Positions 6,701 to 11,856 of a DNA stretch of 11,856 nucleotides are shown piece by piece. The translations under genes were made by a program, and so were the position numbers. The stretch's first letter is position 1. Every line of letters begins with the position of its first letter. The stretch is taken from contig JBBRPS010000269.1 in the NCBI GenBank assembly GCA_038227745.1, forward strand, positions 1-11,856, written 5' to 3'. The stretch comes from DASPXY01 sp038227745 (lineage in GTDB: Bacteria; Planctomycetota; Planctomycetia; Gemmatales; Gemmataceae). Below the pieces are notes generated by a model that saw nothing but the letters and a program-made list of their open reading frames with translations, was not told the DNA's origin and made no database searches.

Positions 6701-9285
6701 TAATCCGCCACGACGCTCCAGACCGCATCCTGCTTCAGGTGCCCGACCTGGACCGCCGTCGTCGCGACGTGGAAGAGGTCGGCGGCGAAGGCCTGGATGT
6801 CGGTCTTGGGGATCCACGGCGCCCCGAGGTGGGCGTCGATGTCGCCGGGCAGCACGTCTTCCGGCTGCACAACCCGCAGCGTGTCGGCGTTGCGGGCGTA
6901 GGCCGGGCCGGCGCTCAGCACCGCGGCGAGTTTGGCCCGCACGTTGCCCGAGAGGTACGCGTCGGCCGTCTGCCAGGTCCGCTGCTCGGGGTCGTGGAAG
7001 ACGAGGTCGCCGAGTTCCGCAAGGATCTGGTCCTCGGGCTTGCCGTAGAGCGTGGCGATGAACGGCAAATCGACCGCGCCCCGCCGGTCGAGGGAGACCA
7101 GGAGCCCTTCCTCGGCGCTGCGGACCGACGCGACGGGCGGGCTCCTGCCGACCACGTCCTTGCTCAGGATGGCGGCCTTGGAGGCATGGCCGGTGCTCTC
7201 ATCGTACTGCTCCAGGGACATGACCAGCATCGCGTCCGGGTCTTCCCGGAACTTGACGAGGTTGGGCATGCGGCGGACCGCGCCGCCGCCGTCCCGCTCG
7301 CCGGTGGTGGTCGTGTTGATCGGGCCGTACGTGCCGACGAAGCGGTCGTAGGCCCAGTTGAGTTGGCGGCGGGCGTCCTGGCGGGCCGGCTCGGGCCAGC
7401 CCTCGTTCTGCGATTGCAGGACGCGGCGGGCCAGGTCGCGCAGGCGGATCAGGGAAGCCAGGCGCTTGCCGGTGTGGGTGCCGCCCGCTCGCAGCGTCCT
7501 CCCGCCGTAGACGACCGGGACGGCCTCTCCGCCGACCCACTGGCGGATGATGCGGTCCTCGCCGATGACAATGCTGCCTTCAGTGATGTGTCGCTCCGGC
7601 GGCGGGGGCGTGAAGGCCGGGGCAGGTCGTTCCCGCACGGGGGAGGCGGGCAACGGTGCGTAGTGCGGCAGGCGCTGGATCGCCGCCTGCAGCTGACGGC
7701 CCAGGTCGCCGGTGCCGATGACGCTGTAGCCCTCCCCGTAGAGCGTGTCCTTGCGGCTCCAGGCGCCCAGTACCATCTCGGGGTGATTCAGGAAGTACCG
7801 GTTGATCGCCACCTCCACGCCCTCGACGGCCAATGGTGCGATGTTCAGCCACTGCGGGTCGGCGTGGTTGGGGGGCTCGCCGGGCGAGCGCTTGCGCAAG
7901 AAGACGATGTCCGTCACGACGGCCGTGCCCTCCCGCTTGAACGCGTCAGACGGCAGCCGGATCGCGCCGACGAAATCCGCCCTGGAGTCCAGGTACTCGC
8001 GGAGGGCGGCGTTCTGCTTGTCGAGCGTGAAGTGGCTCGTGACCAGGGCCAGGGGGCCGCCGGGCTTGAGCGCGTCGATCGACTTGGCGAAGAAGTAGTC
8101 GTGCAGGGATAGCTTCACGCCCCGGTACTCGAGCGTGACGTCGGCGAAGGGCACGTTGCCGATCACCCCGTCAACGCTACCCTCGGGCAGGCGCGTGTCG
8201 CGGAAGTTCTCGATGCGGATGCCCTGGTCGGGGTGGAGCACGCGGGCGATGTGGCCGGAGAGGAGGTCCAGTTCGATCCCGACGAAGCGCAGGTCCGACG
8301 GGCCCAGGCTCATGAAGTTGCCCGTGCCGCAGCCGGGCTCCAGGACGGCCGCATTCAGGGGGAGCCCGAGGCGACCGAGGGCCTCGTGCATGGCCGCGAT
8401 GACGGTCGGGGAGGTGTAGAAGGCGTTGAAGGTGCTGCGCCTGGCGCTGTCGTACTCCTCGGGCGTGAGCAGCGAGCGCAGTTCCTCGCCCACGGCTTGC
8501 CAGGCGGCGTCCTTGTAGCGGCCGGTCACCGGGTCGGGGAAGATCGACAGAGCGACGGGCCCGAAACCGCCGAAGCGGGCGAGCGCCTGTCGTTCCTCCC
8601 AGGTCGCGGGCCGCCGCTGCTGCTCGACCGTCTTCAGTGTGCGGATCGCGACGAGGATGTCCCGTGCTTTTTCCTTTTCACCGCGGGCCGCGAGGAACGG
8701 CGCGTGCGGCGGGGGAAGATCTGGACAGCGGGAGGCAGCCGGGGGGTTGTCGCCTGCGGCGGACGGAGGACTGTCGGCAACCGCCCGTAACGGAGTCGCT
8801 TCCGACCGCGATGGGTCTTGCTCGCTGCCGGCCTCGTCGAGTCCGGGAAGGCCCTCAAACAGTGACAGCATCTGGTCACGGGGCGTGCTGGCGCGGGAGG
8901 CGCGAGACCGCCGGGGGGCGGGGTGATGCTCTCGCCGGGAAGCGCCCTGCCGCCGTTCGGACGGGACTCCGGATCCAGAACGTCCTCCCGGTTCTCGAGG
9001 ATGATCTCCAGGTGCTCGCCCGGACGCGGGCTCTGCGTACTGCCCGGCTTCGTCCCGACACGGTCGTCCTTCTCCCTGTGACGGGTCTGGAGCGGGCTGG
9101 CGATCCTCTCCGGGAGGAGACGGAACATCGCCCTGGGGCACGGGCGATCCGTCCGACTCGGGCGGGAATTCGAGCAAGCCCTGTTGCCAGGGAGGCGATA
9201 CCTGCCGACGATCCCGCTTCGCGTCGCTGGCGGGAAGGGGCGCATCATGGTCATCCGGCGAGGGGGCGAGGGGCAGGGAGGGCAT
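3718..9285 (-). CDS. DarB-like giant DNA methyltransferase-helicase (1855 aa)
   Basis: One chain joins two DNA-acting enzymes. Residues ~200-470 form an N6-adenine-type methyltransferase: SAM-binding motif I at 316-324 (EPGCGTGNF) and a catalytic motif IV variant NVPF at 377-380, where classic enzymes have NPPY/F. Residues ~975-1540 form a superfamily 2, SNF2-like helicase: Walker A GAGKT (999-1003), Walker B DEAQ (1163-1166), TGTP (1214-1217), and motif VI QREGRILRQG (1494-1503). The ~500 residues between, and the coiled C-terminal tail (~1550-1800), have no motif I recognise. Residues 1-136 are Pro/Arg-rich and look disordered; with no ribosome site seen at 9285, the start could lie further in, for example near M139. 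The layout matches phage P1 DarB and the 'polyvalent' proteins of phages and conjugative elements, which counter host restriction. No nuclease domain is visible, which favours antirestriction or DNA modification over a restriction enzyme. It is divergent from the XF1762-like gene. Confidence 0.93.
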   Translation of the reverse strand: MPSLPLAPSPDDHDAPLPASDAKRDRRQVSPPWQQGLLEFPPESDGSPVPQGDVPSPPGEDRQPAPDPSQGEGRPCRDEAGQYAEPASGRAPGDHPREPGGRSGSGVPSERRQGASRREHHPAPRRSRASRASTPRDQMLSLFEGLPGLDEAGSEQDPSRSEATPLRAVADSPPSAAGDNPPAASRCPDLPPPHAPFLAARGEKEKARDILVAIRTLKTVEQQRRPATWEERQALARFGGFGPVALSIFPDPVTGRYKDAAWQAVGEELRSLLTPEEYDSARRSTFNAFYTSPTVIAAMHEALGRLGLPLNAAVLEPGCGTGNFMSLGPSDLRFVGIELDLLSGHIARVLHPDQGIRIENFRDTRLPEGSVDGVIGNVPFADVTLEYRGVKLSLHDYFFAKSIDALKPGGPLALVTSHFTLDKQNAALREYLDSRADFVGAIRLPSDAFKREGTAVVTDIVFLRKRSPGEPPNHADPQWLNIAPLAVEGVEVAINRYFLNHPEMVLGAWSRKDTLYGEGYSVIGTGDLGRQLQAAIQRLPHYAPLPASPVRERPAPAFTPPPPERHITEGSIVIGEDRIIRQWVGGEAVPVVYGGRTLRAGGTHTGKRLASLIRLRDLARRVLQSQNEGWPEPARQDARRQLNWAYDRFVGTYGPINTTTTGERDGGGAVRRMPNLVKFREDPDAMLVMSLEQYDESTGHASKAAILSKDVVGRSPPVASVRSAEEGLLVSLDRRGAVDLPFIATLYGKPEDQILAELGDLVFHDPEQRTWQTADAYLSGNVRAKLAAVLSAGPAYARNADTLRVVQPEDVLPGDIDAHLGAPWIPKTDIQAFAADLFHVATTAVQVGHLKQDAVWSVVADYATQQSVAATSEFGTGRAGGPWLLELALNMKTPVIHDTIRSGDREERVVNQEATLAAREKQKLIRERFRAWLWSDHDRTERLVRVYNDTYNNLRPRLFDGSHLDFPGMSPIVRLRAHQRDAVWRCMSAGNTLLAQAVGAGKTYTMAAAGMKMKEAGLIRKPMYVVPNHLLEQFGREFLHLYPNARLLIAGKEDLTRDRRKHLTARIASGDWDGIIVTHSSFERIGMSRAYQEEFLKQQIQEYEQLLRDGASAGAARVHRNLIKTIEKQKAAREEHLKDLLAEDKKDDGLVFDELGVDHLFIDEAQYYKNLETPTKMERVAGIQTGGSERAFDVYMKAQYLHGQHPGHGVTFATGTPISNTMVELYTLQRFLDPEGLRSRGIDHFDAWAATFGEVVDTMEISPDGASLRPRSRFARFTNLPELQQMFRAFADVQTAEMLDLPRPRLESGKPIVVACPMSKEQRALQDQLVERYERLRSQKVDPRVDNALAITTDGRKLALDARMLSEQAAEFPGSKVHALADNVAAIWGRTAGVRGTQLIFCDMGVHPTAWGYSAYEDVIRKLVARGVPREQIAAAGDADSDAKKQALFEKVRSGQVRVLLGSTQKMGTGTNVQKRLVALHHLDAPWKPAEVEQREGRILRQGNENAQVSIYRYVTEGSFDAYMWQALETKARFIAQVMTGENAARRAEDIGGQELSYAEVKAIASGNPAVLTLAEADAELQRLTLLKRNHLDEQYLARRSVRDLPGTIADLSRRLADLTADQATAAAHAADPLTIGGRACSREDAPGILSGPLDVLLRNVREIRRVPLGIYCGLRFGLVLHPHFGPDVYLEGAATRQSGLFREHQGARAVLNAVERLANGYASECARVRQDLGIAQAQLRDYQARLGQPFPHDAYLSELTALRDQLRAGLSGTNSEPGAGPRSGISGMADRIKALRAAHTVEAAPERVGKRRGSAEEPVTARIRRRMESALSSEAVTETHDDRAAGHNPDGAVG

Positions 9286-9569
9286 GCGTGCCGCAGCCTA
9301 CGGATCCGACCGTGCCGAGCAACGCAGATGGTATCCCGTTGGCAGGGTGACCGCAGCGGCAGGGCCTCGGTGCCGCCGACCATCGGCCGGGGTACTCCCC
9401 CACCGCAGGGGATGTGAAGCAACCGGTCATGCACCCGAGGTCGGGAGGTGGCAGCGAATCCCGGCGCCGTCAGCAGGCGAATCGCGACGGATCAGGGTGC
9501 CAGGCAACGACCCCGCCAGCGGGAGGCTCTCTGCGTGAAGGCTTCCCCCGCGGCAACTACGATCCAACC
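9286..9569. other. Divergent intergenic region between the giant gene and the XF1762-like gene
   Basis: This ~284-nt stretch must hold the promoters for both divergent genes. No convincing -35/-10 pair, ribosome site or operator was found; only short weak GC hairpins are present. The XF1762-like frame is open back to a GTG at 9414, but the encoded residues there are Arg/Ser/Gly-rich and unlike the family. Confidence 0.4.
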
Positions 9570-10049
9570 GTGCAGATCGTCCCAATCACCTTCCGCGATG
9601 CGTGCGCGTTCATTCGGCAACACCACCGCCACCACCCTGCTCCGGTCGGCTGCAAGTTCTGCCTCGCCGTTGAAGACCAAGGGGCGGTCGTCGGCGTGCT
9701 GATCGCGGGGAGGCCCGTCGCCCGGCGCCTCGACGATCACGAGACCCTGGAGGTCACCCGGCTGGCGACCGACGACACCCGCAACGCCTGCTCGATGCTG
9801 TATGGGGCGGCGAGGCGGATCGCGAAGGAGATGGGATACCGCCGAATCGTCACCTATATCCAGGCCAACGAGCCAGGCACTTCCCTGAAAGCCAGCGGCT
9901 GGAGATGCGCGGCAGAAGTGGACGGCTGCTCCTGGGACCGCCCGGCTCGCCCGCGCACCGACAAGCATCCGATCACCGCCAGACGGCGGTGGGAGTGCCA
10001 GCTCCGTTCCGTCCAGCCCGTTTCTGCGGCAACCTCCCGCCAGTCCTGA
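9570..10049 (+). CDS. XF1762 family protein (GNAT-like)
   Basis: A 159-residue protein of the XF1762 family, a GNAT-fold-like group common in phages, plasmids and integrated elements and without an established substrate. Family blocks are VQIVPITFRDACAFI, then HHRHHPAPVGCKF, then GRPVARRLDD, LEVTRLATDD, NACSMLYGAARRIA, GYRRIVTYI, EPGTSLKASGW and RPRTDKHPI. The SMLYGAA and GYRRIVTY segments correspond to the acetyl-CoA-binding strand/helix region of GNAT folds, but catalytic competence is unproven. The frame is open upstream to 9414; the GTG at 9570 is preferred because the conserved family N-terminus begins there, although its ribosome site is weak. It is divergent from the giant methylase-helicase and is followed by a 26-codon Cys ORF on the same strand 37 nt later; an intrinsic terminator follows both. 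Confidence 0.85.
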   Translation: MQIVPITFRDACAFIRQHHRHHPAPVGCKFCLAVEDQGAVVGVLIAGRPVARRLDDHETLEVTRLATDDTRNACSMLYGAARRIAKEMGYRRIVTYIQANEPGTSLKASGWRCAAEVDGCSWDRPARPRTDKHPITARRRWECQLRSVQPVSAATSRQS

Positions 10050-10086
10050 TCCACGTTCTTCCTCACATTCGCGAAGGGAGTTTTCT

Positions 10087-10167
10087 GTGCGAGTTCACCA
10101 GCAGGACGGGTCGTGTCGTGGTTGCGGCGGGGAACCGCAGATCATCGCGCGGACGACGCGACCATGA
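10087..10167 (+). CDS. 26-aa small protein with a CxxC motif
   Basis: A short GTG-started ORF with a strong GAAGGGAG ribosome site (10073-10080) at ideal 6-nt spacing. The product begins VRVHQQDGSCRGCGGEPQ, and its CRGCGG looks like one half of a zinc knuckle. A diverged copy with the same leader, spacing and start exists at 3555. The small gene at 10665 starts the same way (GTG after GAAGGAGGT, then a Cys cluster). Repetition of this start layout is the main evidence that it is translated. It follows the XF1762-like gene and precedes the terminator at 10212. It overlaps the extended antisense frame of the minus gene by 26 bp, but that extension is probably not genuine. Function unknown. Confidence 0.5.
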   Translation: MRVHQQDGSCRGCGGEPQIIARTTRP

Positions 10168-10519
10168 CCGTCGCGCGCCTGAGCCTCGGTGAGGAGTATC
10201 CCGTCGAACGCCCCACGCTTGAATGCCTGGGTTTTTTTACTGCCTCACGCAATCCGTCCCGTCTTCCGCGCCCACGCGAGCAGTCCCCGGAGCCGGTCGC
10301 GCATCCGCACACGCATGCGACAAGCCGCGGCTCGTACTCGTCGTGCGGCTTCTCCGCGCCCGACACCATTGCGTCGATACCGATGATCCCGAGGACGGCC
10401 GCCCGCTCGCGGCGGTACATGCGGCCAATGCAGCCGCCGAAGTCCGCCACGGACTCATCGGGCGACGCATAGACCCGCTCGGCCAGGTCCCGCAGTTCTT
10501 GATGGAGTTCCTCCGACAT
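10142..10519 (-). CDS. Hypothetical small protein, probably frameshifted near its C-terminus
   Basis: The first ~65 residues look authentic: MSEELHQELRDLAERVY, then DFGGCIGRMYRRERAAV, then GIIGIDAMVSGAEKPHDEY. They are helical, charged and have good codon use. After about residue 68 (near base 10315) the frame turns Cys/Arg/Gly-rich and ends in low-quality sequence overlapping the plus-strand small ORF. A different minus frame instead reads MRVRMRDRLRGLLAWARK then TGRIA and stops at 10245-10247, right beside the plus-strand terminator. The genuine gene is therefore probably 10519 to about 10245 (about 91 codons) with one frameshift, either a real mutation or a sequence error. A possible ribosome site could not be assigned. 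No family is recognised; it is divergent from the Cys-rich gene at 10585/10665. Confidence 0.6.
   Translation of the reverse strand: MSEELHQELRDLAERVYASPDESVADFGGCIGRMYRRERAAVLGIIGIDAMVSGAEKPHDEYEPRLVACVCGCATGSGDCSRGRGRRDGLREAVKKPRHSSVGRSTGYSSPRLRRATVMVASSAR
10212..10238 (+). terminator. Intrinsic terminator after the XF1762-like / small Cys ORF unit
   Basis: CCCACGC (10212-10218) pairs with GCCTGGG (10225-10231) apart from one mismatch, around the loop TTGAAT, and is followed directly by seven T residues (10232-10238). It lies 44 nt after the small Cys ORF and close to the likely end of the convergent minus-strand gene. Confidence 0.75.
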
Positions 10520-10554
10520 GCGCTGACCGTATCAGGCAGCCCGGGTCCCGCACG

Positions 10555-10581
10555 CGCGACGGCCGCCATCTGGCGGTCGCG
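10555..10581. promoter_or_regulatory. Hairpin between divergent small genes
   Basis: CCGCCA (10563-10568) pairs with TGGCGG (10571-10576), and the stem extends with CGCGA (10555-10559) against TCGCG (10577-10581) across a 3-nt bulge. It sits between the divergent genes starting at 10519 (minus) and 10585/10665 (plus), so it could be a structured leader or an operator. GC richness makes chance pairing possible. Confidence 0.3.
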
Positions 10582-10584
10582 TGG

Positions 10585-10845
10585 GTGGAAGGAGACGTCC
10601 GGCGGGGCCAGGCTCGGCACTGCGTCCGAACCCGTTCCTTTCCAACTTACGAAGGAGGTGACCCGTGCCCGACCCGGGCAAGCTGCAGCTGCTGCGGCAT
10701 CTGCGGAGCGAAGGTGGTGCCTCGCCCCGGGGGCGAGACCTGGCCCGAGACGATCCGGCGGATCAAGGCGGGCGGCCTCTGCGAGATCGAGGAGGCCCCG
10801 GCATTCCACTTCCCACTTGAAAGGAGAGCGCATGGACCTGTCTGA
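10585..10845 (+). CDS. Cys-rich small protein; apparent frameshift between its ribosome site and body
   Basis: The body of the protein (10667-10845) reads CSCCGICGAKVVPRPGGE, then TWPETIRRIKAGGLCEIEEA, then a short tail to TGA. It has good codon use and a CxCCxxC cluster that would suit a zinc-binding fold. The only strong ribosome site, GAAGGAGGT (10651-10659), precedes a GTG at 10665 that is in another frame. Removing one base from the CCC/GGG run just after that GTG would join it to the Cys cluster as a ~59-residue protein. As the sequence stands, a GTG at 10585 gives an 86-residue in-frame reading without a visible ribosome site. A true indel, a sequence error or frameshifting are all possible. 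The gene overlaps the next start at 10832 by 14 nt, indicating a tight operon with the 64-aa and 122-aa genes. Confidence 0.6.
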   Translation: MEGDVRRGQARHCVRTRSFPTYEGGDPCPTRASCSCCGICGAKVVPRPGGETWPETIRRIKAGGLCEIEEAPAFHFPLERRAHGPV

Positions 10846-11026
10846 CCGCGAGCTGGCGACGGTGCTGGCCGCCCTGCGTGAGTGGCAGGGCATCCTCGCC
10901 GGCGAGGAGCCCGCCGCGAAGGAGGTGAACGACATCGCCTCCGACGGCGGGCGATTGCAGCCCCTGACCGTCGAGGAGATTGGTGACCTCTGCGAGCGCC
11001 TGAACACCGAAGGGAGGGACACGTGA
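10832..11026 (+). CDS. 64-aa acidic hypothetical protein
   Basis: ATG at 10832 is preceded by GAAAGGAGAG at good spacing. The protein (MDLSDRELATVLAALREWQG, then an acidic middle, ending LTVEEIGDLCERLNTEG) is mostly helical and acidic, with no signal peptide or membrane segment. Its last codons overlap the GTG start of the next gene (GTGA at 11023-11026), the classic sign of translational coupling, so the two products are probably made together in fixed ratio. A small damaged gene in the same position relative to the truncated paralogue at 3063 suggests the pair travels as a unit. No family recognised. Confidence 0.75.
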   Translation: MDLSDRELATVLAALREWQGILAGEEPAAKEVNDIASDGGRLQPLTVEEIGDLCERLNTEGRDT

Positions 11027-11391
11027 AGAAAGAGCTTCCGCTGCTCGACCGGATTTATGCCGACCCGTGCTACACGGACGTCTGCCGGCTGATCGGCTAC
11101 AAGGGCTGCGTGTACCGCCAGCTCTGGGACGTGCTGAAGCCCGCGATCGACACGTACGGGCAGCGGCGCGTCGAGTCGGCCACCGCGCATTTGCTGACGT
11201 ATGAGCGGCAGTTCGCGGTCAACCCGCCGCCGCTTGCGCCGGTGACGCTGCGCAGCGACGTCCGGGAGTACTGCTGGATGCTGCTCGGGCCGCCACCGGA
11301 GAAGGAAGACGCCTTCTATCGGCACCCGGACGGCACGCCGAGGGAGCGACCCGCCAAGGAAGAGCCGAAACCCGCGGAGCCCCAGCCGTAG
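11023..11391 (+). CDS. 122-aa hypothetical protein (intact copy of the paralogue at 2791-3063)
   Basis: GTG start overlapping the stop of the 64-aa gene, with AGGGAGG upstream (within that gene). The N-terminal 45 residues (ADPCYTDVCRLIGYKGCVYR, LWDVLKPAIDTY) are shared with the truncated minus-strand copy at 3063, so this is a genuine conserved domain. The middle (residues ~46-95) is helical and includes TAHLLTYERQ; the C-terminus (96-122) is rich in Pro, Glu and Lys and probably disordered. It is cytoplasmic, with no catalytic motif that I recognise. It is last in its operon and is followed by an intrinsic terminator at 11439. Confidence 0.8.
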   Translation: MKKELPLLDRIYADPCYTDVCRLIGYKGCVYRQLWDVLKPAIDTYGQRRVESATAHLLTYERQFAVNPPPLAPVTLRSDVREYCWMLLGPPPEKEDAFYRHPDGTPRERPAKEEPKPAEPQP

Positions 11392-11438
11392 CCAAAAACG
11401 AAGCGTGCCAGGAAGTAGAAGTAAGGCTCGGACGCCCA

Positions 11439-11468
11439 GGCCCTCGCAAGACGCGGGGGCCGATTTTA
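11439..11468 (+). terminator. Intrinsic terminator of the small-gene operon
   Basis: GGCCCTCGC (11439-11447) pairs over 9 bp (one G-U wobble) with GCGGGGGCC (11453-11461) around the loop AAGAC, followed by GATTTTAT. It lies 47 nt after the 122-aa gene stop. Confidence 0.75.
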
Positions 11469-11491
11469 TGGACACCTGGTTTTGCAGCCTC

Positions 11492-11519
11492 TTGAAGTGT
11501 CCGGCAGCCCGGGTAGAAT
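11492..11519 (+). promoter_or_regulatory. Sigma70-like promoter, probably for the tRNA gene
   Basis: TTGAAG (11492-11497), a 16-nt spacer and TAGAAT (11514-11519) match the housekeeping consensus at 4/6 and 5/6 positions. It sits between the upstream terminator and the tRNA, about 110 nt before the mature 5' end, implying a leader removed by processing. A second TTGACG at 11600-11605 lacks a good -10. Confidence 0.5.
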
Positions 11520-11629
11520 GATTTTCGGGGTGTTTGTTGCAGCAGGGCCTAAATGTGTTGCAACCAGTGTTCCAACCAGGCAGAGGGAAAAAGAGACGGT
11601 TGACGCAAATCCTTACACGACAACACGTT

Positions 11630-11701
<72 letters not shown>

Positions 11702-11812
11702 CTTAACACAAGTCCTTCGCCGAACGCGAGTTAAGCGTACCTTCTGTAACATCTCAAAAACCCTGGGGAAGAGGCGCAGCTGATCGGGGGTCGCTTCCCT
11801 ATTCTGGAAAGT

Positions 11813-11856
11813 ATGCGGATCGAGATTCCCGTTATTCCCCCTGGCGAACGCACCCC
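11813..11856 (+). CDS. Possible start of a CDS running off the window
   Basis: An open frame begins at ATG 11813 (MRIEIPVIPPGERTP) after a weak GGAAAG site and runs to the window edge. The sequence is plausible as a protein N-terminus, but only 14 full codons are visible, so nothing about function can be said and the start may lie further upstream (the frame is open from 11750). Confidence 0.3.
   Translation, partial: MRIEIPVIPPGERT

Noticed and set aside
4399..8112. A 1237-codon open frame on the plus strand, antisense to the giant gene
   Set aside because: It mirrors the GC-rich codons of the methylase-helicase and consists of Val/Asp/Arg/Leu-rich low-information sequence without any motif, while the minus strand shows complete methylase and helicase motifs.
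10237..11475. A 412-codon minus-strand frame over the small-gene operon
   Set aside because: It is antisense to genes with good ribosome sites and a GTGA overlap, and runs through a terminator; the composition is typical of GC-driven shadow frames.

Overview
This is a GC-rich bacterial window with little strand bias. Base composition, a multihaem cytochrome locus, an ISAs1-family insertion sequence and a very large methylase-helicase next to an XF1762-type gene all fit a planctomycete or a similar environmental, genome-plastic bacterium. There is no rRNA or single-copy marker, so taxonomy is inference only.

Left part (1-2845, all on +). The window opens inside the 3' end of an ISAs1-family transposase. 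The IS right end is probably near 361. It abuts the surviving C-terminal part of a PLP-dependent aromatic amino acid decarboxylase gene (to 687), so that gene appears interrupted. A strong GC hairpin (699-727) follows, then an AT-rich, repeat-bearing putative promoter/operator region (about 779-830). After that comes a two-gene redox operon: a membrane protein with two H-x13-H pairs (probable di-haem cytochrome b) and a membrane-anchored decahaem c-type cytochrome. Together they could pass electrons between the quinone pool and the outside of the membrane.

Junction (2846-3717). A perfect 22-bp inverted repeat (2887-2933) separates the cytochrome operon from a graveyard of gene fragments. One fragment is a truncated minus-strand paralogue of the intact gene at 11023-11391. 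Others are a damaged small minus-strand gene, a plus-strand C-terminal remnant with clustered cysteines, and a remnant of a small GTG-started ORF whose leader and start also occur at 10087.

Centre (3718-9285, minus). A single 1855-residue protein carries an N6-adenine-type DNA methyltransferase domain followed by an SNF2/DEAD-like helicase. It resembles phage P1 DarB and the 'polyvalent' proteins of phages and conjugative elements.

Right part (9286-11856). Divergent from the giant gene lie an XF1762-family GNAT-like protein and a 26-codon cysteine-containing ORF, ended by an intrinsic terminator (10212-10238). A convergent minus-strand small gene (frameshifted near its end) stops beside that terminator. 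A second plus-strand set follows: a cysteine-rich small protein with an apparent frameshift just after a very strong ribosome binding site, a 64-aa protein and a 122-aa protein joined by a GTGA overlap, then an intrinsic terminator. Next come a sigma70-like promoter, a complete tRNA-Gly(CCC) gene and possibly the start of another CDS at the edge.

Overall, an accessory island of the phage/conjugative-element accessory type (methylase-helicase plus small companion genes) sits between a host-like redox operon and a tRNA gene. Its edges show decay and paralogous duplication. No integrase, origin, conjugation gene or CRISPR array is visible.
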